Below, one piece after another: positions 35,073 through 41,107 of a DNA stretch of 41,107 nucleotides. Each line of letters starts with the position of its first letter. Position 1 is the stretch's first letter. The stretch is taken from positions 1-41,107 of the forward strand of contig JAUNTL010000018.1 in assembly GCA_030538705.1 (NCBI GenBank), in the 5' to 3' direction. Made by a program: the position numbers and the translations under genes. This DNA comes from Paracoccus sp. (in: a-proteobacteria). GTDB taxonomy: Bacteria > Pseudomonadota > Alphaproteobacteria > Rhodobacterales > Rhodobacteraceae. The notes under the pieces are model-generated. The model was not told the origin of the DNA, made no database searches, and saw nothing but the letters and a program-made list of their open reading frames with translations.

Positions 35073-35417
35073 ATGACCAGAACGCTTCAGATGTTCGGGC
35101 TTGATTACTGCTCGACCGTGCAAAAGGCCCGCAAGGAACTGGAGGCTGCCGGCTGGCAGATCACCTTTCACGACGTCAAGGCTGATACGCCCTCCGCCGA
35201 TCAATGGCGTCAGATGCTGGCCGATTTCGGCGAAAAACTGGTCAATCGTGCCAGCCTGACCTGGCGCGGGATGTCCGAGGAAGAGCGCGGCGCCGAACCT
35301 GCCCAGATGCTGCTGGCGCGGCCGGCGCTGATGAAGCGCCCGGCGATCATCGCGCAGGGTCAGCACTTTCTTGGCTGGACAGCCAATGTCAAACGCGCGC
35401 TTGGCGTCGAGGTTTGA
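35073..35417 (+). CDS. ArsC/Spx/YffB-family reductase-like protein
   Basis: 114-residue thioredoxin-fold protein of the ArsC/Spx/MgsR family. The single active-site cysteine C13 is in LDYCSTVQKARK, the CX3K pattern of the YffB-like branch, with RPAL/KRPAII near the C-terminus. The arsenate triad arginines are not clearly conserved, so arsenate reduction is unlikely; a glutathione-linked thiol role is more probable. Start ATG at 35073 after GAGGG. It follows the mini-lipoprotein and is followed by an AT-rich tract. Confidence 0.88.
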   Translation: MTRTLQMFGLDYCSTVQKARKELEAAGWQITFHDVKADTPSADQWRQMLADFGEKLVNRASLTWRGMSEEERGAEPAQMLLARPALMKRPAIIAQGQHFLGWTANVKRALGVEV

Positions 35418-35420
35418 CGA

Positions 35421-35456
35421 TTTAATTTATTGATATATAATAATATTTATTATACC
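35421..35456. terminator. AT-rich tract with hairpin
   Basis: An unusually AT-rich patch (TTTAATTTATTGATATATAA...) with the perfect dyad ATAATAA-TAT-TTATTAT lies between the ArsC-like and thioredoxin-like stops. The A/T arms could end transcripts weakly in both directions. Its composition contrasts with the GC-rich surroundings. Confidence 0.4.
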
Positions 35457-36004
35457 ATCCACTTGATGGAACAACCCATGGACGGCTGCTGATCGCGCGG
35501 CCCTTTTCCACTTTGCGCGATCATGACCATTGCTTCGAATAATTCGCGCCGTGCGTCAGCAGGACCGGCCTTGCGGCCCGACGCATCCAGCCGGCCACGA
35601 TACTGAAGCGCGCCCACCGCATTATAACCAAAGAAATCCGGCGTGCATTCGGCGCCGAAAGCTCTGGCAACTTGCTGATTTTCATCATAAAGATATGGAA
35701 ATTGAAAGCCGTGGCGGCTTGCCTCGCGCTGCATCTCGGCGGGACCATCCTGCGGATAGCTGGCGGCATCATTCGATGAGATCGCGACAACGCCGATCCC
35801 ATGGTCGCGCATCAGCTCATGCGCATCGCGGGTGATGCGGTCGATCACAGATTGAACATAGGGGCAATGATTGCAGATGAACATGACCAGTGTCCCATTC
35901 GCGCCACGCAGATCCCGTGAGTGATGGATGCTTCCGTCCGGCGATGGCAGCGCAAAATCCGGCATCGGCGCACCAAAATCACAAATCGGCGTGGTTACGG
36001 CCAT
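35450..36004 (-). CDS. Thioredoxin-fold peroxiredoxin-like protein
   Basis: 184-residue AhpC/TSA-Redoxin-type protein without a signal peptide. The active site is FICNHCPYV, a CxxC (C44, C47) followed by Pro-Tyr, as in the group of cytosolic thioredoxin-like proteins widespread in proteobacteria and cyanobacteria. The cis-proline is in AECTPDFFGY. Acts presumably as a thiol reductase or peroxidase; substrate unknown. ATG 36004 has AAGGAG at 6 nt. It ends inside the AT-rich patch and its C-terminus (MGCSIKWMV) carries one extra cysteine, usual for this group. Confidence 0.9.
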   Translation of the reverse strand: MAVTTPICDFGAPMPDFALPSPDGSIHHSRDLRGANGTLVMFICNHCPYVQSVIDRITRDAHELMRDHGIGVVAISSNDAASYPQDGPAEMQREASRHGFQFPYLYDENQQVARAFGAECTPDFFGYNAVGALQYRGRLDASGRKAGPADARRELFEAMVMIAQSGKGPRDQQPSMGCSIKWMV

Positions 36005-36207
36005 GCGGTTCTCCTTGCTGAGGCTTACACAGTTCTGGGCGAGATCCGGCACCATGACAAGCAGACCGGCCGGATGGCGGGCGGTCGATTTTGGTTTTAG
36101 TTACATAATACCGATTATTACCTTTACTGCCGGGCTGGTTGTATCCGGCGTGGCCAATTCGGGATTGATCGGCTAACGCTGTCTGGCATTTCAAGTCAGA
36201 GGGTCCG
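36005..36207. promoter_or_regulatory. Divergent promoter region, AT-rich
   Basis: 203 nt between the thioredoxin-like gene and the glycosyltransferase. It contains TTACATAAT (36101-36109), a good -10-like CATAAT with extended -10 character, and the dyad ATAAT-ACCG-ATTAT (36105-36118). No -35 at proper spacing is seen. Confidence 0.35.
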
Positions 36208-37686
36208 ATGCCCGAAAACCCGATCATCCTCGTTCTGCCCTCGATGGCCGTGGCCGCCCTGCCTGTGATGCAGGCCCTCTATCGCAGCGGTGCCGAGGTC
36301 GTGGCAGATCCGATCCCGGCCACGGATGACGTGACCAGCCGCCGCGCACAGCTTGAGGCGCTGATCACGCCGGGCGGGCTTCGCCGTATTCTAGTCCTGC
36401 CGGCGCCGGCGCTTTATGATCTGGGACTGCTCAATCAGGTTATTCCAGATAATATACTTGTTTTTCAAATAGATACTGCGGATATGGTGCGCACCGTCCT
36501 GCGCGCCCTGAGGATCGAGGCATGGATCACCGAAGGCCAGATGCGTGATGAGGCCCGCAGCCTGCCGATTCCCGCCGAGGCCGGGTTCAGCGCCCCGTTC
36601 GATGCGCATCGCCTCGGAATCATGGTGCAGGAGATCCAGACCGGTCGCGCTATCCTTGACGGCGCGCTGCGCGGCCTGCGGTCCCGGCGCGTCATGCTGG
36701 ATGAAACGCCTGTCGCCGTTCCCGAACTGGGTCTGACGCCCGCAGATTTCCCCCTGCGCGAGCCGCTGGCCGATCTGACCGACGACCCCGGCGCGGTCAC
36801 GGCCCAGATTCAGGCCCAACGCCTGCCTTGCCCGGACGTCGACCTGCCCCCCCTGCCCGCGATCCACATGGGCGCACCGCGCCTGATGGCCTTTGTTTGT
36901 GGCCGCAATATATCCCCTTATCTATCTGTTCTTGCATCAAAAATGCAAGAAGAAGATGTTCCTCTGATCTATATTGACAATGATTCCGAAGACGGTTCAG
37001 CCGAAATTGCCGCCAGTCTGATCGGGCGGGGCATTGCCGGGCTGCACCGTCTGGAATGGGACGGCTCTTTTTCGGTCGAGGCTCAGCTGCGCGCCAAGGC
37101 GCGGCTGATTGATCACCACGCGCCACGATGGATTCTGAACATCGACGCCGATGAGATCATCGAACATCGCGACCCCGGCAAGGGGCTGCATGATCTCGTT
37201 CAAGGTGCAGAAGATACCAGTCATAACGCCATCAATTTCAACGAATTTGTTTTCCTACCCCTGCCCGGGGAGGATTTTGCGGGACAGGATTATGCCGCGC
37301 TGATGCGGCGTTATTACATGTTCGCGCCAATGCCGTTCAGGCTGATCCGGCTGTGGCGCAACGGCGCCGGCCTGTCCAATCTCGCCAGTGCCGGGCACCG
37401 GCTGACGGGTCCGGTGCGACTGGCGCCGGATTCGCATAACCTGCGGCACTATATCGCGCTGAGCGAAAAAGCAGCGGCAGAGAAATATGTCGGGCGGGTC
37501 TTTTCACCGGCCGAACTGGCGCGGCGCTGGCATGCCAATCGCACCGGGCTGAGCGCCGAGCGGCTGCGCATGCCCCCGGCCGGCGATCCGCGGCTGTTCA
37601 GCCTTGATCCCGATGCAATGAAGGCGTTGCGACGTGACGCCCCTCTGGGCGCTCACTGGTGGGCCTGGCCGCAGCCGGGTGCCTGA
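36208..37686 (+). CDS. Glycosyltransferase family 2-like protein with an unassigned N-terminal domain
   Basis: 492-residue cytosolic protein. Residues about 222-430 look like a GT-A fold of the Glyco_tranf_2_4 type: MAFVCGRNISPYL, IYIDNDSEDGSAE and the metal-binding D-A-D at 313-315 in ILNIDADEIIEH. It would transfer a sugar from a nucleotide donor, perhaps to an envelope glycan. The first 220 residues are not recognised. Two stretches inside the gene, near 36420-36480 and 36900-36980, are much richer in A/T and use codons (ATA, AAA, TCA, CTA) rare in the neighbours, which hints at acquisition or mosaic origin. ATG 36208 follows AGAGGG. Confidence 0.8.
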   Translation: MPENPIILVLPSMAVAALPVMQALYRSGAEVVADPIPATDDVTSRRAQLEALITPGGLRRILVLPAPALYDLGLLNQVIPDNILVFQIDTADMVRTVLRALRIEAWITEGQMRDEARSLPIPAEAGFSAPFDAHRLGIMVQEIQTGRAILDGALRGLRSRRVMLDETPVAVPELGLTPADFPLREPLADLTDDPGAVTAQIQAQRLPCPDVDLPPLPAIHMGAPRLMAFVCGRNISPYLSVLASKMQEEDVPLIYIDNDSEDGSAEIAASLIGRGIAGLHRLEWDGSFSVEAQLRAKARLIDHHAPRWILNIDADEIIEHRDPGKGLHDLVQGAEDTSHNAINFNEFVFLPLPGEDFAGQDYAALMRRYYMFAPMPFRLIRLWRNGAGLSNLASAGHRLTGPVRLAPDSHNLRHYIALSEKAAAEKYVGRVFSPAELARRWHANRTGLSAERLRMPPAGDPRLFSLDPDAMKALRRDAPLGAHWWAWPQPGA

Positions 37687-37751
37687 GACGCCCTTGCGAG
37701 CGGCCTGCCCTTCCCCTACATCTGGTCAGACAGCCAAAGGGACCAGCAAGC

Positions 37752-37994
37752 ATGGCTATGGAAGCCCACGATATCGAAGCCCTGATCCGGGCCGCATTCC
37801 CGGACGCCCGTATCTCGATCACCGACCTTGCCGGTGACGGAAATCATTTTGCCGCCGAGGTCATCGACGAGTCCTTTCGCGGCCTGAACCGCGTTCAGCA
37901 ACAGCGCGCCGTCTATGCCGCGCTGGATGGGCGCATGGACGGCCCGAATGGCCAGCTTCACGCGCTTGCCCTGACCACCAAAGCCCCCGACTGA
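37752..37994 (+). CDS. BolA/IbaG family protein
   Basis: 80-residue BolA-fold protein (class II KH-like). It shows the family core ITDLAGDGNHFAAEVI, FRGLNRVQQQRAVYAAL and the invariant C-terminal His at 70 (QLHALAL), which with the glutaredoxin cysteine binds a bridging [2Fe-2S] cluster. It lies 15 nt before the monothiol glutaredoxin, an arrangement that predicts complex formation for Fe-S trafficking or iron sensing. The upstream frame extends to 37659, but ATG 37752 (or 37758) is the family start. Confidence 0.93.
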   Translation: MAMEAHDIEALIRAAFPDARISITDLAGDGNHFAAEVIDESFRGLNRVQQQRAVYAALDGRMDGPNGQLHALALTTKAPD

Positions 37995-38009
37995 AAAGGC
38001 ACCCAAGAC

Positions 38010-38372
38010 ATGACCGATGCGCGTTCGCAGATCCAGCAGGCCCTTGATGAAAACGAGGTCGTGCTGTTCATGAAAGGCACCAAGGAAATGCCGCAATGCG
38101 GGTTTTCCAGCCGTGTTGCCGGGGTGCTGAACTATATGGGCGTCGCTTATCGTGACGTTAACGTGCTGTCTGACGAGACAGTCCGCCAGGGGATCAAGGA
38201 ATATTCGGAATGGCCGACCATCCCGCAGCTTTATGTCCGCGGCGAGTTCATCGGCGGCTGCGACATCGTGACCGAAATGGTGCTGTCGGGCGAGTTAGAT
38301 CAGCTTTTTGATCAAAAAGAGATCGCCTATGACAAGCAGGCCGCCGATAAGATCCGTGAGGCAAACGCCTGA
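38010..38372 (+). CDS. grxD: Monothiol glutaredoxin, Grx4/GrxD type
   Basis: 120-residue CGFS glutaredoxin. C30 is in MPQCGFSS; WPTIPQLYV and GGCDIV are the glutathione and target-binding blocks. It assembles a glutathione-ligated [2Fe-2S] cluster as a homodimer or with BolA and hands it to Fe-S enzymes such as IspG and LipA. No signal peptide. It is read with the BolA gene upstream and ends at a strong terminator. Confidence 0.96.
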   Translation: MTDARSQIQQALDENEVVLFMKGTKEMPQCGFSSRVAGVLNYMGVAYRDVNVLSDETVRQGIKEYSEWPTIPQLYVRGEFIGGCDIVTEMVLSGELDQLFDQKEIAYDKQAADKIREANA

Positions 38373-38408
38373 AACCATGGCCCTTCTGCCTGCGGCAGAA
38401 TATTTGAT

Positions 38409-38437
38409 GCCCCGCGCCTGCCGCGGGGCTTTCTTTT
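38409..38437 (+). terminator. Rho-independent terminator after grxD
   Basis: Perfect 7-bp stem GCCCCGC (38409-38415), loop GCCTGCC, GCGGGGC (38423-38429), then TTTCTTTTT. Closes the bolA-grxD unit. Confidence 0.9.
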
Positions 38438-38503
38438 TGACCTGCGCCGCTTTCACCCCTACCCTGCGCCTGTAGAACCAATTCCACGGGAGGGAACGAA
38501 CTC

Positions 38504-39463
38504 ATGACCATCCGCAACCGGCTGGCCGCTGCTCTGATCGGGGCATCCGCCATCGTCGCACCGCTTGGGGCGCAGGCGACGGAATTCATCAATATCCTGA
38601 CCGGCGGCACCTCGGGAGTTTACTATCCGATGGGCGTTGCGCTGTCGAAAATCTATTCCGAGGCGGTTCCGAATTCGCGCGTGCAGGTTCAGTCAACCAA
38701 GGCTTCGGTCGAGAACCTGAACCTGCTTCAGCAAGGGCGCGGCGAGATCGGTTTTTCGCTGGGCGATTCGGTCAAACTCGCGGTTGAGGGCGACGCCGAG
38801 GCGGGCTTTCCTGTCCCCTTGGACAAGCTGCGCGGCATCGCCGGCATCTATCCCAATTATATTCAGATCGTTGCCAGCAAGGAATCCGGGATCGCCACGC
38901 TGGACGACCTGCGCGGCAAATCGGTTTCCGTCGGCGCACCGAAATCGGGGACCGAACTGAACGCCCGCGCCATTCTTGAGGCCGCCGGAATGAGCTATGA
39001 CGACCTTGGCCGCGTCGAATATCTGCCCTTTGCTGAATCGGTCGAGCTGATGAAGAACCGACAGCTTGACGCGACGCTGCAATCCGCGGGCCTCGGCGTT
39101 GCCTCGCTCAAGGATCTGTCGACGGCCATCCCGATCTCGGTTGTGGCCATCCCCGCCGAGATCGCCGAGACACTGGGCGCGCCCTATGTCGCAAGCGAAA
39201 TTCCGGCCGAAACCTACAGCGGCCAGAATGAAAACGTGGCGACGGTGGCGGTGATCAATTATCTTGTCAGCTCGGATGCGGTCAGCGATGACACCGCCTA
39301 TGCCATGACCAAGAGCCTGTTCGAGAACCTGAACGAAATGCGTGCGGCCCATTCTGCGGCCGAAGCGATTGACCCGCAGAACGCGCTTGTCGGCATGCCG
39401 GTGCCGGTCCACCCGGGCGCACAGCGCTATTACGACGAAATCGGCGTCAAGGCCGACGAATAA
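38504..39463 (+). CDS. TAXI-family TRAP transporter solute receptor
   Basis: 319-residue periplasmic binding protein of the TAXI branch. Signal peptide to about residue 25 (MTIRNRLAAALIGASAIVAPLGAQA). The mature start FINILTGGTSGVYYPMGVALSKIY is the TAXI hallmark, with YIQIVASKESGIATLDDLRGKSVSVGAPKSGTE inside. It binds substrate (glutamate-like or other organic acids in known cases) and passes it to the fused permease downstream. Good Shine-Dalgarno GGGAGG. An attenuator-like hairpin separates it from the permease, as expected for making more receptor than permease. Confidence 0.95.
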   Translation: MTIRNRLAAALIGASAIVAPLGAQATEFINILTGGTSGVYYPMGVALSKIYSEAVPNSRVQVQSTKASVENLNLLQQGRGEIGFSLGDSVKLAVEGDAEAGFPVPLDKLRGIAGIYPNYIQIVASKESGIATLDDLRGKSVSVGAPKSGTELNARAILEAAGMSYDDLGRVEYLPFAESVELMKNRQLDATLQSAGLGVASLKDLSTAIPISVVAIPAEIAETLGAPYVASEIPAETYSGQNENVATVAVINYLVSSDAVSDDTAYAMTKSLFENLNEMRAAHSAAEAIDPQNALVGMPVPVHPGAQRYYDEIGVKADE

Positions 39464-39483
39464 GACACAGCCGGGGGCCATAG

Positions 39484-39519
39484 CCAGGGGCCTGCCAAGG
39501 GTCTGGCCCCTGGGGTTTT
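39484..39519 (+). terminator. Attenuator-like hairpin between receptor and permease
   Basis: Perfect 9-bp stem CCAGGGGCC / GGCCCCTGG, 12-nt loop, followed by GGTTTT. Likely partial terminator that lowers permease transcription relative to the receptor. Confidence 0.65.
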
Positions 39520-39613
39520 CCGGGCGCGGCACAATCCGCAAAACCTGAGATGATCAGGACCGATCCCTTTCCTGACCGCCTGACGGCAGGGACACAGCCA
39601 AAGATTGCATTCA

Positions 39614-41107
39614 ATGACCGTTCCAAAGCACGCCGCACCCGCTGCTGACCAGCACCTGGGGATCCATGATCCGCTTGCCGAGAGCTTTCCCACCAGCCTG
39701 CAAGGCCGGCTGCTGTTCTGGATCGCGGTCGCATTCTCGCTTTACCAGATCGCAACAGCGGCACATCTGCTGAACCTCAATAGTCAGATTCAGCGCGCCT
39801 GGCATCTGGCGTTTCTGCTGTTGCTGGGCTTTCCGCTGCTGACCATGCTGCGCGGCCACAGCCGCGCCATTCAGGCCGCCGCCTGGGCGATGGGGCTGAT
39901 CGGGGTTGGTATCGCGGTCTATCAATGGGTCAATTATGTGCCGCTGATGCTGCGGGCCGGCGATATCAACAGCATCGACACCTGGGTCGGCATTGCCACA
40001 TTGGTCGCGGTATTCGCCGCCGCCTGGGTGGTCATGGGGCCGGCCCTGCCAATCGTTGCGGGGGTATTCCTCATATATGCGCTTTTCGGCCAGTATTTCC
40101 CCGGCGCCATGCAGACGCGCGGCTATTCTCTCGAGCAGGTGGTCGAGCAGATGGCCTATGGCACCGAAGGGGTTTACGGCACACCGCTTTATGTCAGCGC
40201 GACCTATATCTTTTTGTTCATCCTGTTCGGCTCGTTCCTTGAAAAGGCCGGGATGATCAGGCTGTTCACCGATGTCTCGCTGGGTCTGGTGGGCCATCGC
40301 CAGGGTGGCGCGGCCAAGGTGTCGGTCGTCAGCTCGGGCCTGATGGGCACGATCTCTGGCTCAGGCGTGGCCAATGTCGTGACGACCGGGCAGTTCACCA
40401 TCCCGCTGATGAAAAGCTTTGGCTATCGCCCCGCCTTCGCCGGCGGGGTCGAGGCGACGGCCTCGATGGGTGGGCAGATCATGCCGCCGGTCATGGGCGC
40501 GGTCGCCTTTATCATGGCCGAGACTCTGGGCGTCGCCTATATCGAGGTCGTGCGCGCGGCGCTGATCCCGGCGATCCTCTATTTCGTCAGCGCCTTCTGG
40601 ATGGTCCATCTGGAGGCCGGGCGGCGCGCCCTGCGCGGGATGTCGCGCGATGAACTGCCCTCGGCGGCGCGGGCGCTGCGCGAGGGCTGGTATCTGATCC
40701 TGCCGCTGGCCGTTCTGGTCTTTTTGCTGTTTTCCGGCTTTACCCCGCTTTATGCCGGGGCGGTCGGGCTGGCACTGACGATCATGCTGATCCTCGGGGC
40801 CTCGCTGATGCTGGGCCTGCCCTCGCGGGTGATCCGGTCGATCTTCTGGATCGGGCTGGGCCTTCTGGTCGGCTATCTGCTGCGCGGCCGGCAAGAGGTG
40901 ATGCTGTGGTCGGTGATCGGCATCCTGCTGATGCTGAGCGTTTTCACCAATGGCGGACGCGCGACCATCGGGCAGGTCATCGAAAGCCTGGCCGAGGGCG
41001 CCAAGACCGCCCTGCCCGTCGGCGTGGCCTGCGCCCTTGTCGGGGTGATCATCGGAACGATGACGCTGACCGGGGCGGCCAATACATTCGGCATCTTCAT
41101 CGTCAGT
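39614..41107 (+). CDS. TAXI TRAP transporter fused permease (partial, cut by window end)
   Basis: The reading frame from ATG 39614 stays open to the window edge, 498 codons, with no stop. After about 30 hydrophilic residues it has a DctQ-like four-helix part and then the DctM-like transport part with VSVVSSGLMGTISGSGVANVV and GGVEATASMGGQIMPPVMGA, the typical fused TAXI permease of which about 600-700 residues are expected. No clear Shine-Dalgarno before the ATG; an in-frame TTG lies at 39605. Works with the receptor upstream for Na+ or H+ driven uptake. Confidence 0.93.
   Translation, partial: MTVPKHAAPAADQHLGIHDPLAESFPTSLQGRLLFWIAVAFSLYQIATAAHLLNLNSQIQRAWHLAFLLLLGFPLLTMLRGHSRAIQAAAWAMGLIGVGIAVYQWVNYVPLMLRAGDINSIDTWVGIATLVAVFAAAWVVMGPALPIVAGVFLIYALFGQYFPGAMQTRGYSLEQVVEQMAYGTEGVYGTPLYVSATYIFLFILFGSFLEKAGMIRLFTDVSLGLVGHRQGGAAKVSVVSSGLMGTISGSGVANVVTTGQFTIPLMKSFGYRPAFAGGVEATASMGGQIMPPVMGAVAFIMAETLGVAYIEVVRAALIPAILYFVSAFWMVHLEAGRRALRGMSRDELPSAARALREGWYLILPLAVLVFLLFSGFTPLYAGAVGLALTIMLILGASLMLGLPSRVIRSIFWIGLGLLVGYLLRGRQEVMLWSVIGILLMLSVFTNGGRATIGQVIESLAEGAKTALPVGVACALVGVIIGTMTLTGAANTFGIFIVS

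Noticed and set aside
35073-35417. Arsenate resistance gene
   Set aside because: ArsC family fold only; YffB-like CX3K motif and no ars genes nearby.

Overview
The window is one continuous stretch of GC-rich chromosome from an alphaproteobacterium, most likely family Rhodobacteraceae and Paracoccus-like. The signs are the amiC-mrcA-prfB order, a membrane-free PhoR-type kinase, the DUF6456/DUF6477 gene pair, an NAD(P) transhydrogenase pntAB pair, TRAP transporters, and a CCUCCUCCC-loop small RNA of the kind known as CcsR or cuckoo RNA in Rhodobacter. I see no rRNA, CRISPR array, insertion sequence, prophage or plasmid gene. It reads as core chromosome with a few accessory patches.

Layout. 1-5.1 kb: a PAS-domain protein (-) diverges from a tight gmk / gamma-carbonic-anhydrase-like / phoR-like run (+), followed by ispG and a small secreted cysteine protein. 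5.1-12.4 kb: a periplasmic DsbA-like thiol protein (-), then an aminotransferase overlapping the amidase amiC, the class A penicillin-binding protein mrcA and release factor prfB, all (+). 12.4-16 kb: an ABC exporter and a peptide-type substrate-binding protein (-). 16.2-18.7 kb: a dctQM TRAP permease pair with no binding protein beside it. 18.8-21.9 kb: a secreted six-cysteine protein, a small lipoprotein, tRNA-Leu(CAA), lipA and a peroxiredoxin. 21.9-25.2 kb: DUF6456 helix-turn-helix regulator, DUF6477 protein and a HerA-like ATPase. 25.2-25.7 kb: a gene-free segment with two terminator-ended small-RNA candidates. 25.7-30.9 kb: an IalB-family protein, the acyltransferase/pepN pair and an Ala-rich one-helix membrane protein. 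31-34.3 kb: pntA-pntB. 34.3-37.7 kb: L,D-transpeptidase lipoprotein, a 24-residue lipoprotein, an ArsC-like reductase, a thioredoxin-like protein and a glycosyltransferase with AT-rich patches. 37.7-41.1 kb: a BolA/monothiol-glutaredoxin pair and a TAXI-type TRAP transporter whose fused permease runs off the end.

Themes: envelope building and remodelling (amiC, mrcA, L,D-transpeptidase, acyltransferase, lipoproteins), thiol and Fe-S chemistry (DsbA-like, peroxiredoxin, ArsC-like, thioredoxin-like, Grx4/BolA, ispG, lipA, pntAB for NADPH), and transport. The most interesting part is the intergenic segment at 25.23-25.69 kb. A CcsR-like RNA with an anti-Shine-Dalgarno loop sits next to a second candidate RNA that has its own promoter-like elements, an operator-like dyad and a G-rich segment complementary to the CcsR loop. 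Also notable are three helically phased TTCC repeats in front of the DUF6456 regulator and a 24-residue lipoprotein gene.
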